64,000 nucleotides of DNA from Pseudomonas putida (GCF_001976065.1 NZ_MNAH01000001.1:471066-535065); one strand, 5' to 3'; counted from the stretch's first letter, positions 11,201 to 19,251 are shown. A program made the numbers and translations. The notes: a model not told the origin generated them from the letters alone.

Positions 11201-13910
11201 TCGACAGCAGTGCCCGCATGAAATGCTGGCCCGAGGTATGCAGCGCCGCGCTCAGGTGTTGCCCCAGGGGAATATCGGCCGCTTTCTGCACCAGCGCCAG
11301 GACCGACTGCAGCACGGGTTGCAGGCACACCAGAATGACCACCGCCAACGTCCAGGAGGCGGCCTCGTCCGAAGCCAGCCAGCCCCATGCCAGCATGGTC
11401 AGGAAGGCGCCCGGCTCCAGGCTGCGGCGCAGATTGTCGAAAATTTTCCAGCGGGCCAGGTTGCTCAGGCCATTGGCCGCGAAGCCGCCCTGGGGTTTCG
11501 GTGCCCATGGCAGGGCCCAGTACAGGACTTGCCAGTCGCCGCGAATCCAGCGATGTCGGCGCTTGGCATCGGCGCTGTAGCGAGACGGGTATTCCTCATA
11601 CAACTGCACATCGCTGAGCAGCCCGCAGCGGGCATAGCAGCCTTCGATCAAGTCATGGCTGAGGATACGGTTGTCGGGCAGGCAGCCCTTGAGTGCCTGT
11701 TCGAAGGCGTCGACGGCATAGATGCCCTTGCCGATGAAGGACCCGTTGCGAAACAGGTCTTGATACACATCGGAAACGGCGCGGGTATAAGGGTCGATGC
11801 CGGCATCGCTGCCGAACAGGCGGGCGTAGGTCGAGCGTGCCGTGCTGGGCAGGCTGATCCCCACGCGGGGCTGGAGGATGGCGTAGCCGCTGACGATCTT
11901 GCCGCTCTGTTGATCGAAGACCGGATGGTTCAGCGGGTGCATCATGGCACCGACGCACTGACGCGCGACATCCCGTGGCAGCAGGGTGTCGGTGTCCAGG
12001 GTGATGACGAAGCGCACCGCCATCAGCGGCGCGACATCACCGACGATCAAGGCGAAGCGCTCCCGGCCTTGGCCACGCAGCAAGGCGTTGAGCTCGGCGA
12101 GCTTGCCACGCTTGCGCTCATGCCCCATCCATACCTGCTCGGTCGAGCTCCAGTGCCTGGGCCTGTGCAGCAGGAAGAAACGGTCGACCTGGCCATCGGC
12201 ATATTTGTGGTTGAGCGCCTCGATCAGTTGACGCGCCAGGGCGAGCAGTTCGCCGTCTTCGGGCATCACTTCGGCAGGGGCATCCATGAAGTCACTGAGC
12301 AGCGCGAAATGCAGGTTGGCATCGCGATTGGCCAGGAACCGAACTTCCAGCCCTTCCGCCAGCGCCTCGATGTCGCCGGCGTTGGCAAACATCGTCGGCA
12401 CCGCCACCAGGGTGCGCGCCTCGGCCGGTATGCCTTTGCTGTAGTCCAGGCGCGGCAGTAGCGACGGGACTACAGTGAGGGTCACCAGCCAGTTGACCAG
12501 CCCGATCGCCAGGCGGCTGGTCATCAAGAGTGCGGGCACGGCGAGCAGGATCAGGCCCCAGGTTGGCGTGCCGCTGTGGTATGCACTGCTGAGAAATGGC
12601 CAGGCCAACAGCAGTGTCAGCAGCAGTGCGGGGCACAGGTAGAATTTCAATGGAGCGCTCTGCAGCAGGCGCTTCCATCGATCGTGCAGCGGCACGCTGG
12701 CGTGCAGCGCTCGTTCCAGGCTGAGTAATCCGTCGGCCACCAGGTAATAGCCCACGTGTGCGCTCACTCCGGCCGTGGGCGCGGGCTTGCTGGCCAGTTC
12801 GATGGCGGCTTGTGCCACCTGGGTTTCAGACTGCAAGCAATGCCGGGCCAGGCGTTCGACCACATGGCGGTAGCGATCGCGGGTGGCAAAGTCCATGTTG
12901 GAGTAGACCGCCGCCGGGTCCGTGCACAAGACCTGTTCGACATGGCTGAGCAGCTCGACGAACTCGCGCCAGTCGGTCGCTGCCAGCAAGCGCAGGCTGG
13001 CGATGCTGTTGCTGATGGACACCTGGTCGCCGGATTGCTGCTGGGCATCCATCTGCACCAGGCGTTCTACGGTCAGGCCGGCCTCACCGAGGGTTTGTTC
13101 TATCCACGCCATGGGCAAGATCAGGGCGGCGCTTTGCCCGTGCAGGCGGCGCGCCAGTTCTGCAACGAATGCCGGCGTCATTGGCGGTGCCGAGCGCGCC
13201 ATGTCGGCCACGGTCAAGACCACGCTCTTGGCGTCGCGCTCGGCCATTTCGATCAAGCGATCGGCCCAGTCATCGGCCAGGTTACGGTCATCGCGGTTGG
13301 CCATGACCCGGGACGCCACGCGCCGCAGGTTCTCGATCAGCGCCAGGCGCAGCATGATCGGGATGGCCCACAGCTCGCCCAGGGCCAGCGGCGTGATGGT
13401 CTGGTACGAGGCGATGAAACAATCCAGGCTCGGCGCGTCGACCCGGCCATCACCGTGGGCGATGGTTTCCAGGGCGATGTCGTAGACCCGCGGCAAGCCT
13501 GCCGAAGGACCTTCGGCCAGGCGTGGCAGCTCGCGGCTATAGCCGTCGGGCAGGTGGGTCCGGGCGGTGCGGATGTTTTCTTCGATCAGGTAGAAGTTGT
13601 CCAGCAGCCATTCCGCCGCCGGGGTAGCGCGTCGGCTGGACAGTTGCACGGTCTTGAGCGCTGCGCAGCTACGTTCCAGCAGCAGTTGGTTGTCCGTCAG
13701 GCGGCCCAGCAAGGCATCCTTTCTTGAAAGACGACCGAGCACGTGTTGGCGGGCCAGTACGATTCCGTGGTCGGCCATCTGCTGCGCGTTGAACAGGTCG
13801 GAACGCAGGATGGGCTCGTACTCGAACTTGTGCCGCGCGGCACTCCACCGCAGCCAGATGGCCGGTGAGCGCCAAAGGCTGGACAGGGTGCGAGTCAGGA
13901 TATTTTCCAT
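5262..13910 (-). CDS. ndvB: Cyclic beta-1,2-glucan synthase-like protein (GT84-GH94)
   Basis: This is a 2882-residue inner-membrane enzyme of the NdvB/ChvB type, which polymerises glucose from UDP-glucose, trims it and cyclises it into periplasmic beta-1,2-glucans. An N-terminal cytosolic region is followed by membrane helices around residues 415-490. Next come a glycosyltransferase domain with FVITLDTDTLLPRD near residue 638 and more helices near 820-870 and 955-1000. Then come a glucoamylase-like region and two phosphorylase-type carbohydrate domains. The GH94 catalytic-acid motif GDWNDGMNRVG is near residue 2547. The length matches the family (about 2800-2900). AAGGA precedes the ATG at 13910. 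It stands alone with no ndvA-like exporter beside it. In Pseudomonas such glucans are linked to osmoadaptation and biofilm-associated tolerance. Confidence 0.9.
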   Translation of the reverse strand: MENILTRTLSSLWRSPAIWLRWSAARHKFEYEPILRSDLFNAQQMADHGIVLARQHVLGRLSRKDALLGRLTDNQLLLERSCAALKTVQLSSRRATPAAEWLLDNFYLIEENIRTARTHLPDGYSRELPRLAEGPSAGLPRVYDIALETIAHGDGRVDAPSLDCFIASYQTITPLALGELWAIPIMLRLALIENLRRVASRVMANRDDRNLADDWADRLIEMAERDAKSVVLTVADMARSAPPMTPAFVAELARRLHGQSAALILPMAWIEQTLGEAGLTVERLVQMDAQQQSGDQVSISNSIASLRLLAATDWREFVELLSHVEQVLCTDPAAVYSNMDFATRDRYRHVVERLARHCLQSETQVAQAAIELASKPAPTAGVSAHVGYYLVADGLLSLERALHASVPLHDRWKRLLQSAPLKFYLCPALLLTLLLAWPFLSSAYHSGTPTWGLILLAVPALLMTSRLAIGLVNWLVTLTVVPSLLPRLDYSKGIPAEARTLVAVPTMFANAGDIEALAEGLEVRFLANRDANLHFALLSDFMDAPAEVMPEDGELLALARQLIEALNHKYADGQVDRFFLLHRPRHWSSTEQVWMGHERKRGKLAELNALLRGQGRERFALIVGDVAPLMAVRFVITLDTDTLLPRDVARQCVGAMMHPLNHPVFDQQSGKIVSGYAILQPRVGISLPSTARSTYARLFGSDAGIDPYTRAVSDVYQDLFRNGSFIGKGIYAVDAFEQALKGCLPDNRILSHDLIEGCYARCGLLSDVQLYEEYPSRYSADAKRRHRWIRGDWQVLYWALPWAPKPQGGFAANGLSNLARWKIFDNLRRSLEPGAFLTMLAWGWLASDEAASWTLAVVILVCLQPVLQSVLALVQKAADIPLGQHLSAALHTSGQHFMRALLSIVWLPSDALLSVDAIARSLWRMLISKRHLLQWQPSREVERSSGNDLAGMYKSLWIAPALALLLCAALLPSLHVLALAAPLLLVWLASPAIAWWISLPTTPSGFSPSAQDLRFLRRLSRQTWAFFDRYVGPEDNWLPPDNVQEIPKPTIAHRTSPTNMGMALLSHLAAHDFGYLSTARLLERITAMLDSMASLERHQGHFYNWYDTQTLLPLAPRYVSTVDSGNLAGLLLTLRPGLLGLIDTPLFDRRGLVGLGDTLDVLQQALQGAGLDDQAVLELREKVESAIVHGTPYNLLPLLDQVQALAIDGTAGSAEEAHYWLQALQAQCADLRAEQLCFELPPTPTPAFTLRQMAELDTTLWLPADQAQVQAVQHLARARISQIEHLAELSAALASMDFTFLYDAQRDLFSIGYNADERRLDNGYYDLLASEVRLTNFVVIAQGQLPQQAWFTLGRLLSNNRGVPVLLSWSGSMFEYLMPNLVMPSYEGTLLEQTCRAAVALQIEHGHQLGIPWGVSESGYNTLDAHSNYQYRAFGVPGLGLKRGLAEDTVIAPYASALALLVEPQAACRNLQRLAAQGSAGRYGMYEAVDYTEARLPRGQRYAVVRSFMAHHQGMSLLALTSLLLDRPMQRRFESIPAFQATLLLLQERVPKTAAPYLHAAQALTTAQDGQAQETSLRVFADPGRKRPAVQLLSNGRYHVMLSSAGGGYSRCNDIAVTRWHEDATRDNWGMFCYLRDVSSGVFWSSAHQPTRHRPESHEAIFSDARAEFRVRELDFDTHTEIVVSPEDDIELRRLHITNRGRVRRSVEITTYAEVVLAPAISDAMHPAFSNLFVQTELLPALQAIVCTRRRRSTEEAVPWMCHLLAAHGADIDAISYETDRARFIGRGRDVAAPAALDGHVQQLSGTAGSVLDPIVAIRCRIALEPGQTATIDLVTGVADSREGCLYLINKYRDRHLADRVFDLAWTHSQVLLRQLNVTPEDARLFEHMAASILYANAALRAENSVLMANRRNQSSLWGQAISGDLPIVLLQIATVENIELVQQMVKAHAYWRQKGLMVDLVIWNEDQAGYRQQLQDLIMGVVTSGSEAALIDHPGGIFVRPAQQLSNEDRTLILSVARLVLSESKGSMAEQLQRRHASPVAPALVPTLKRQAKATAATALPALDGLLLGNAYGGFSADGSEYVMTLQPGQPTPAPWANVLANPHFGSVISESGGAYTWMENAHEFRLSPWHNDPITDASGEAIYVRDEDTGHVWSVTPQPCPGTGAYRTRHGFGYSVFEHDQDGIHTELWVYVALDASIKFSHLQIRNRSGRPRRLSTTCYVEWVLGDLRSKSAMHVVTEADPTSGAFFARNAYSIEFGERVAFLDTDSTDTSISGDRTEFIGRNGSLKAPAGLQQARLSGRTGGGFDPCGAIQVALDLDNGDEQDVVFRLGAARDTASALRLVQQYRGLGTATAQLEAVREHWRSQLDVIQVQTPDPSIDVMVNGWLMYQVIACRFQARSGYYQSGGAIGFRDQLQDSMAMIHADPASVRGHLLLCAAHQYAEGDVQHWWHPPLDRGVRSGCSDDYLWLALATSHYVSVTGDLSVLAEPAGYLEGRPLNAGEESYYDLPGKSHLEESLYQHCVRAIEHSLQRGSHGLPLIGTGDWNDGMNRVGHLGQGESVWLGFFSFDVLQRFALTAQLHGDHAFAQRCTQQAALLQASLEEHAWDGSWYRRAYFDDGQVLGSANNDECRIDSIAQSWSVLSGAAPQTRRRTAMASVEQHLVRPDTGAVLLLDPPFDTGVLEPGYIKGYVPGVRENGGQYTHAAVWAGMAFAELGDSARAWRLLDMINPAGGAVANRLETYKVEPYVMAADVYGTPPHAGRGGWTWYTGSAGWMYRFIVESLLGVQRVGTSLHIEPLLAQGWPGYTLRYRHGATTYHIEVRPGTTTTQVIMLDGELLGHDALPLSDDGREHQVLVTCPVKAQQALMPGYDKTVEADLER

Positions 13911-14086
13911 GAAATCCTTCGTACGACCCGCGCAGGGCGGGTCGCATGTGGAATGAAGGCGGTTCTACGCCAGGCTGGGTGTGCGGGGCATTGCGCCGCC
14001 GGGCGCAGCATTCCACCGACGAGTGTGAGTTATTCGAGCGGGTGGGGTCTGTTCGGTAGCGAACATAAGCGGTGCTGGAGGCAGGT

Positions 14087-14123
14087 ATCTTCCGTTGCGA
14101 TACCTTCTAGCGAAGCACGCGAT
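14087..14123 (+). promoter_or_regulatory. Tandem ATC-N9-GAT operator, site F
   Basis: Two half-sites lie 22 bp centre to centre: ATC-N9-GAT at 14087-14101, then seven bases, then AGC-N9-GAT at 14109-14123. One base differs from the ideal (AGC for ATC). The first half is preceded by GGT, as at most other copies. It lies 62 bp before the LysR gene at 14186 and suggests autoregulation. Confidence 0.7.
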
Positions 14124-14185
14124 TGGCCGGAGCAATACCGGGTCATTAAAGTTGCCACTGTCCATTCCTTTGCAGCGGAAACAGC

Positions 14186-15121
14186 ATGCGATATCGACGT
14201 CTTGACCTGAATCTGCTGGTAGCCCTGGACGCCTTGCTCAGCGAATGCAGCGTCAGCAGGGCCGCCGAACGACTGTGCCTGGGCCAGTCAGCGACCAGTT
14301 CGGCGCTAGGGCGCTTGCGCGAGCATTTCAATGACCCGTTGCTGGTTCAGGTCGGGCGGCGGCTTGAGCCGACGGCATTGGGCTTGGAGTTGATGCCCAA
14401 GGTGCAGCAAGCCCTCGCTCTTACACGGGAGATTGTCGATACCCCGGTGAATTTCGACCCGGCCACCTGTACTCGGCAATTTACCCTGGTGGCTTCCGAT
14501 TATGTGGCCGCAGTGCTGTTGCCAGCGGTCAGTCTTGCGCTGGCGCACGTCGCGCCGGGTGTGCGTTTGAGTCTGCGCGACTTGCCCGTGCCGCGCGATG
14601 GCGATGTGGTCAGCGAAGCGCTCGACTATCGCCGCAGTGATTGTGTGATTGTGCCGCAGCGCCGCTTGAACCCGGCTTATCCCCACGTTCCCTTGATGAG
14701 TGACCAGCTGTGCTGCATCGTCTGTGCGCAACAGCCGCAGTTCGCCGGGGGCTTGAGCCTGACGGGCTACTGCACCGCCGAACATGTAGTGCGTGAGTTT
14801 GCCGATGGGCGAAACCTGGCCATGGATGCGATGCATCTGCATGAGTTGGGCGTTCATCGACGCGTGGCGGTGGCCCTTGAAAGCTTCGCGTTGATGCCGG
14901 AGTTCATTGTCGGTACCGCGCGAATCGCCACGGTGTTTCGCCGGCAAGCGCAGCGCTTTGCCCAGCGTTATCCGCTGCGCATTCACCCCGCCCCCCTGGC
15001 GTTTCCGGAGGCTGTGCAGGTGCTGCAATGGCACCCGTATCAGGAGCGGGATCCGGCGCTGATGTGGTTTCGCGGCCTGTTGCTGGAACAGGCCGCGTCA
15101 CTCGATCAACCCGTCGGCTGA
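14186..15121 (+). CDS. LysR-family regulator, NodD/NahR type (1)
   Basis: This 311-residue LysR regulator has the N-terminus YRRLDLNLLVALDALL, the hallmark of the NodD/NahR/SyrM subgroup. It carries a winged helix-turn-helix at about residues 20-70 (SVSRAAERLCLGQSATSSALGRL) and a C-terminal co-inducer domain. The subgroup usually activates catabolic or signalling genes in response to aromatic compounds. Operator site F lies just upstream, so it may control itself and, together with the second LysR at 19252, the regulon of tandem ATC-N9-GAT sites. It is convergent with the HbpS-like gene and overlaps its 3' end by 16 bases. Confidence 0.88.
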   Translation: MRYRRLDLNLLVALDALLSECSVSRAAERLCLGQSATSSALGRLREHFNDPLLVQVGRRLEPTALGLELMPKVQQALALTREIVDTPVNFDPATCTRQFTLVASDYVAAVLLPAVSLALAHVAPGVRLSLRDLPVPRDGDVVSEALDYRRSDCVIVPQRRLNPAYPHVPLMSDQLCCIVCAQQPQFAGGLSLTGYCTAEHVVREFADGRNLAMDAMHLHELGVHRRVAVALESFALMPEFIVGTARIATVFRRQAQRFAQRYPLRIHPAPLAFPEAVQVLQWHPYQERDPALMWFRGLLLEQAASLDQPVG

Positions 15122-15552
15122 TCGCCGGTATCGGCCACCAGCCCGGCCTGGTCAATGGCTTGTACGGCGCAGCGCTCGTCATTGTCCGAGGTGTCGCCGC
15201 TGATGCCAATGGCACCGAGCATCTGCCCCTCGGTATTGCGAATCAATACACCGCCCGCCACCGGAATGACTTCGCCAGCGGTCAGGCTGTTGATCGCATC
15301 GAAGAACGCCGGCATGGCCTGCGCACGCCGCGCCAACTCCCTTCCGCCGAAGCCCATTCCCAGGCAGCCGCGCGCTTTGCCGGTGGCGATCTGCGGGCGA
15401 AGGAAACTGGCCTGTTCATCACGCAGCACCGCCAGCGGATGACCCGCCGCATCCAGCACGGCGGCGGCCAGGGGTTTGATCCCGCTTTGCCGGGCGATGC
15501 GGATCGCGTTGCTGGCGATGTGAGTGGCTGTGATCAAATCGAGTGTGTGCAT
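15106..15552 (-). CDS. GlcG/HbpS-family (DUF336) protein
   Basis: A protein of about 148 residues of the GlcG/HbpS family. Visible features are ARQSGIKPLAAAVLDAAGHPLAVLRDEQASF and the terminal glycine-rich GGVLIRNTEGQMLGAIGISGDTSDNDE. Members bind haem or cobalamin-like ligands or act as accessory proteins in degradation clusters; the role is not established here. I choose the ATG at 15552 because AGGA lies nine bases upstream. An ATG at 15567 that overlaps the preceding stop (ATGA) is an alternative. It is the second gene of an operon after the amidohydrolase. Confidence 0.8.
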   Translation of the reverse strand: MHTLDLITATHIASNAIRIARQSGIKPLAAAVLDAAGHPLAVLRDEQASFLRPQIATGKARGCLGMGFGGRELARRAQAMPAFFDAINSLTAGEVIPVAGGVLIRNTEGQMLGAIGISGDTSDNDERCAVQAIDQAGLVADTGDQPTG

Positions 15553-15563
15553 GACGTCGATCC

Positions 15564-16913
15564 TCATACGGCCCACTTGCCCAGTTGTGCGACCCGGTCG
15601 CGGGTGTACAGGTCAGTCCACTTCAACGAATTGAAATCGGACACTTGCTTGGGGTTGTAGGGGCTGCGTTCCATGCGCACCGGCTGACCGGCCTTGTACA
15701 CGGCCTTGAGGCGCGAGCGGTCTTGCAGGATGCGGATGTCGTGCAGCGGCGAGCCGTCGAGCAACAGGAAATCCGCTTGCTTGCCCACTTCCAGGGAGCC
15801 GATGGTTTCACCGCGGGGCATACAGCGCGCACCAACGGCGGTGGCGGCATAAAGGGCTTCGGCGGGCGTGAAGCCCAGGCGAGTGACCAGCAGTTCCAGT
15901 TCACGCGCATGCCACTCGCCATAAGGCGTCACGGCGAAACCGCTGTCGCTGCCGCAGGCGAACGGCACGCCGGCGGCCTTGGCACGCTTGAGCACCGCCG
16001 AGCCGACTTCCAGCGTGCGTGCGCAGTAACCGGCGTACCCGGTGCTGATGGCCGGGTCGTGGGGCTGGCAAAAGTCCACGGTGTTCTGCGGGAAGGTCAT
16101 GGTCGGCGCGAGGATACTGCCCGCTTCGAGCAAGGCCTCGATACAGGCGTCGTCCATGTAGAAGGCGTGGAACACCAGGTCGACACCGGCGCGGGCTGCG
16201 TACATCACCGCCTCACGGCCATAGGCATGGGTCGCTACCTTGCAGCCCAGGCGATGGGCTTCCTCGACCATCTCATGGGTTTCTTCGGCGGTGAACGCCG
16301 CGATGATTTCGCCGTTCGGGCGGCGGTGGGTGCCGTCCATGGCGATCTTGATCAGGTCTACGCCATCCTTGGCCTGCTTGCGGATTTCTGCCAGGGCTTC
16401 GCTGCGGCTGGTGACCAGGCGTGCGGTGAAATATTCCGGGGCGCCCACGCGGCTGGGAAACCAGTCATTGAGGCTTTGGCGATTGGTGATGACCCGGCTG
16501 CTGGCCGCGATGCGCGGACCCTCGAACAGGCCCGCGGCAACTGCGTTGCGCACGGCGATGCTGAGCTGGCCGCTATCGCCTGGGCAAACCATGCTGGTCA
16601 CCCCAGCGGCCAGCACATGCTGAGCGAAGAACATGCCGCGCAGGGCGCGGAATTCGTCGCTGGTCCAGATATCGATGTCTTCTTCGCTCTGCGCGTTGCC
16701 GAAGGCCAGATGGGTATGCACGTCCACCAGACCCGGCATGACAAAGTTATCGCCGGCGTCCACAACGCTGTCATCTGCTTGTGGTTGCGGTGCCATGGCT
16801 GTCGGGCCGACGTATGTCAGCAGGCCGTTCTCCACCACCAGGGTTTGCTGTTGGCGGGTTTGCAGGCCGGTACCGTCGAACAAGGTCTGGCATTTGAGGT
16901 GCAGGGCATTCAT
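15564..16913 (-). CDS. Metal-dependent amidohydrolase family protein
   Basis: A 449-residue TIM-barrel hydrolase of the imidazolonepropionase/prolidase-like amidohydrolase group. The metal-binding HTH follows MPGLVDV at about residues 70-75. Further motifs are VDLIKIAMDG, a THAYG histidine, the VFHAFYMDD histidine, and GSDSGF near the end of the barrel. It would hydrolyse an amide, ester or lactone-like bond in the cytoplasm; the substrate is unknown. The start is set at 16913 (MNALHLKCQTLFDGTG), because the upstream extension has no family character. It is co-transcribed with the HbpS-like gene. Operator site D lies 163 bp upstream and may serve both directions. Confidence 0.82.
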   Translation of the reverse strand: MNALHLKCQTLFDGTGLQTRQQQTLVVENGLLTYVGPTAMAPQPQADDSVVDAGDNFVMPGLVDVHTHLAFGNAQSEEDIDIWTSDEFRALRGMFFAQHVLAAGVTSMVCPGDSGQLSIAVRNAVAAGLFEGPRIAASSRVITNRQSLNDWFPSRVGAPEYFTARLVTSRSEALAEIRKQAKDGVDLIKIAMDGTHRRPNGEIIAAFTAEETHEMVEEAHRLGCKVATHAYGREAVMYAARAGVDLVFHAFYMDDACIEALLEAGSILAPTMTFPQNTVDFCQPHDPAISTGYAGYCARTLEVGSAVLKRAKAAGVPFACGSDSGFAVTPYGEWHARELELLVTRLGFTPAEALYAATAVGARCMPRGETIGSLEVGKQADFLLLDGSPLHDIRILQDRSRLKAVYKAGQPVRMERSPYNPKQVSDFNSLKWTDLYTRDRVAQLGKWAV

Positions 16914-17075
16914 GGCGTTTTCACTTTGCGGATAGTTATGCAAAGCGAGGCTAGGGCGCGGCCATGAACGCCACCAGCAACTTGCATCAATGCCCACGTA
17001 TTGATGGCGTCGATAGCTGCTCAATCCCAACTGAGGCGTGGCGTTGGCGGCACCGAGCGAGATCAGGGAGCGGGT

Positions 17076-17112
17076 ATCGCGAGTGGCGATGGCTGGCATC
17101 GTGATCGACGAT
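17076..17112 (+). promoter_or_regulatory. Tandem ATC-N9-GAT operator, site D
   Basis: A perfect ATC-N9-GAT-N7-ATC-N9-GAT arrangement (half-sites 17076-17090 and 17098-17112). GGT before the first half orients it toward the NTF2-like gene, whose start is 60 bp downstream. Because the pattern is symmetric it could also act on the divergent amidohydrolase operon. Confidence 0.75.
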
Positions 17113-17172
17113 TTTTTACCGGCTGTATCGCACGTCTATGGTGCGCGTTCCTCACCTACAGAGAGTCGTCCC

Positions 17173-17559
17173 ATGACCACCGCAACTGCAAGAACCGAAC
17201 TCCTGGCACTTGAGCAGGAACGCCGCCGGGCCTTGGTTGAAGAAGATTACCCACGCGTTGCCGAGCTGTTCGCCGATGACCTGGTGTATGTGCACACCAC
17301 CGGATTGGTGCAAGGCAAGGCGGACTACCTGGAGTACGCCAAAAGCGCCGTGCAGTATCTGGATATTGAGCGTGGGCAATTGCAGATCCGCTTCTACGGC
17401 GAACACCTGGCGGTGATGACCGGGACGCAGTGCAACACCTTGCGCAAACGCGGCGGCGACCAGTCGATTCGCGGCGAGGGCTTTGCCACCCAAGTCTGGG
17501 CGTTCGGCGCAGAGGGTTGGCAGATCAGCTCGTTCCATGGAACGCGTGCACCTGACTGA
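17173..17559 (+). CDS. NTF2/SnoaL-like protein
   Basis: A 128-residue single-domain protein of the nuclear-transport-factor-2 fold (DUF4440/SnoaL-like). It shows ALVEEDYPRVAELFADDLVYVHTTG at the start and QVWAFGAEGWQISSFHGTR at the end. Such proteins act as small hydrolases, isomerases, dehydratases or accessory subunits in aromatic or polyketide metabolism. The ATG at 17173 is preceded by AGAGAG, and the longer frame upstream runs through operator site D, so it is rejected. A strong terminator follows. Confidence 0.82.
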   Translation: MTTATARTELLALEQERRRALVEEDYPRVAELFADDLVYVHTTGLVQGKADYLEYAKSAVQYLDIERGQLQIRFYGEHLAVMTGTQCNTLRKRGGDQSIRGEGFATQVWAFGAEGWQISSFHGTRAPD

Positions 17560-17578
17560 GTTCATTCGACGCTCAATT

Positions 17579-17614
17579 AAAACGCCGGAGAGCCCTAAGG
17601 ACTTCCGGCGTTTT
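17579..17614. terminator. Rho-independent terminator
   Basis: AAAACGCCGGA pairs perfectly with TCCGGCGTTTT over 11 bp with a 14-base loop. The flanking A and T runs let it work on both strands. It lies 20 bases after the NTF2-like gene. Confidence 0.88.
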
Positions 17615-17639
17615 GCTTTGGTCACCCCACACATCTGAA

Positions 17640-17845
17640 GAAGCCCATCGCGGCGGGCCCACGGAGCAGGACCGGAGCGAGGGTATGCCGAGCATTAGCG
17701 AGGCACCGAACGCCAGGGGCAAGAGCCCTTGGTTACTTGGGGACGGGCGGCGTTCCGTTTTTCCAAGTGACTCGCCGTAAGGGCGAAACCATAAGTGGCC
17801 GTTACCGCAGAAATGGATATGTACGCGGTCAACAAACAATAGGTC
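17640..17845. repeat. Dispersed Pseudomonas intergenic repeat
   Basis: On the minus strand this reads CGGCGAGTCACTTGG...CCCAAGTAACCAAGGGC followed by CTTGCCCCTGGCGTTCGG. This composition recurs between genes in many fluorescens-group genomes and is sometimes mis-called as short proteins. I see no convincing coding region in it. Recognition is from memory of the motif and not from a search. Confidence 0.55.
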
Positions 17846-18024
17846 GGCTGTGAGGCCGCCTTCGCTGGCAAGCCAGCTCCTACAATGGATCGGGTAAAGC
17901 CGAGAGAGATGTGGCGGCAGTGAGGCCGCTTTTGCTGGCAAGCCAGCTCCTACAATGGATCGGGTGAAGCCGCGAGAGGTGTGGCGGCTGTGAGGCCGCC
18001 TTCGCTGGCAAGCCAGCTCCTACA
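17845..18024. repeat. Three tandem REP-containing units, 70 bp period
   Basis: TGAGGCCGCCTTCGCTGGCA, continuing with AGCCAGCTCCTACA, recurs at about 17851, 17921 and 17991 with small changes. Between copies lies AATGGATCGGGTAAAGCCG followed by a variable GAGAG stretch. All are REP sequences in one orientation. They lie directly after the 3' end of the alpha/beta hydrolase gene. Confidence 0.8.
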
Positions 18025-18033
18025 CGAGTCCGG

Positions 18034-19191
18034 TCAAGCCGTATGGCCACCCAGGTTTTCGGCAACCCAGTCAGCGATGTACTGACCCGCGTTGATGCTG
18101 TTGTCAAAGCTCGAATGCTGCACGCCACCTTCGCGTTCGGTGAAGATCTTCAGTTCACGCTTGGGGCTGTTGACCAATTGTTCGTAAGTGCGGTGTGCCC
18201 ACTTCAGCGGGATCTGCGAATCCTTTTCACCGTGGGTCACCAGGAACGGCACCTTGATGCGCTCCAGCACGCCGTCCAGATGTACGTTTTCGGCGATGGC
18301 CATGAACTCTTCCATGTCTTTGGCACCCCACACCCACTGCACGTGCGCCCAATAGTGCGGTACGGGGAAGCTGCCTTCTTTTTCCAGGCGACGCTTTTGT
18401 ACATCGCGCCAGTCATGATTGGCGCCCCACACCACACCGCAGGCAAACCGTGGCTCGAAAGCCACTGCGCGCGGGCAGTAATAACCGCCGAGTGAAACGC
18501 CTTCCAGGCCTATACGCTTGGCATCCACGTCGTCGCGGGTTTCCAGCCAGTCGACCACGCGGCTGGCCCAGTGCTCGCTGTCGTAACGGGCGATCAGGTT
18601 ATGCAAGCGCAGTGCTTCACCGGTGCCGGGCTGGTCGATGATCAACGATGAGACGCCGCGTTTTGCCAGCCAGGCGGGCAGGCCAACGCGGTATTTCATC
18701 TCTTTGGTCGAATCCAGTCCATTGACCTGCACCAGGATCGGCGCCGGGCCGCTCACGCCTTCGGCACGCACCAGAAGGCCGGAAATATGTTTGCCCTCGT
18801 AGGGGATTTCAACGCGCTCGCAGTTCTCCCGCGACAGTTCGACTCCGCGTTTGAAGGTCTGCAAAAAGCGCTGGTACAGCTCGGTGCGACCGGGTGCACC
18901 ATGGGCCTGCAAGCGCTCGCAGGTCAGGTAATAGGTGGCGGCACGGTTGTATTTTTCGCCGGCGGACAGCAGCCGGCCGTTACCTTCATCTTCCTCGGCC
19001 AGGCCGCAGAGTTTGTCGGCCATCTTCGCCCAGGTTTCGCGGAACGCCTTGGTGCCAGCGGCGTCGGGCTGCTGGGCGGCTTCCTGCAGCGGTGCGCACA
19101 TCTCTTCGATTTCGCCCATGCGGGCGCCCATCTCGATGGCCAGGTTGACAGAGAGATTCCACACGTAATTGGTCGGGAAATAACGGAACAT
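18034..19191 (-). CDS. Alpha/beta hydrolase, pseudooxynicotine-hydrolase/FrsA-like
   Basis: This 385-residue serine hydrolase has a long helical N-terminal domain (about residues 1-125) before the alpha/beta core. The nucleophile elbow is G231-V-S233-L-G. The acid is in HGEKDSQIP near residue 314, and the histidine is in VQHSSFD near the end. NGLDSTKEM and IDQPGTGEA are also typical. The architecture is that of 2,6-dihydroxypseudooxynicotine hydrolase and FrsA-like enzymes, which cleave C-C bonds next to a ketone on a hydroxylated ring. Such a step would fit the nearby oxygenases, but the substrate is unknown. AAGGAC precedes the ATG. Operator site E lies 71 bp upstream. Confidence 0.8.
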   Translation of the reverse strand: MFRYFPTNYVWNLSVNLAIEMGARMGEIEEMCAPLQEAAQQPDAAGTKAFRETWAKMADKLCGLAEEDEGNGRLLSAGEKYNRAATYYLTCERLQAHGAPGRTELYQRFLQTFKRGVELSRENCERVEIPYEGKHISGLLVRAEGVSGPAPILVQVNGLDSTKEMKYRVGLPAWLAKRGVSSLIIDQPGTGEALRLHNLIARYDSEHWASRVVDWLETRDDVDAKRIGLEGVSLGGYYCPRAVAFEPRFACGVVWGANHDWRDVQKRRLEKEGSFPVPHYWAHVQWVWGAKDMEEFMAIAENVHLDGVLERIKVPFLVTHGEKDSQIPLKWAHRTYEQLVNSPKRELKIFTEREGGVQHSSFDNSINAGQYIADWVAENLGGHTA

Positions 19192-19251
19192 GATTGTTGT
19201 TGTCCTTGTGGTTGCCTTGAGCTTTCACAAGGCACGTTAAGGACGCCCCGG

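Noticed and set aside
14087..14123. True nod box with nodulation genes
   Set aside because: Only the ATC-N9-GAT half-site is shared with nod boxes; no nod genes exist in the window and the downstream genes are catabolic.
17573..18128. Short minus-strand frames in the REP and intergenic repeat region
   Set aside because: They consist of translated REP and dispersed-repeat DNA and have no consistent starts.
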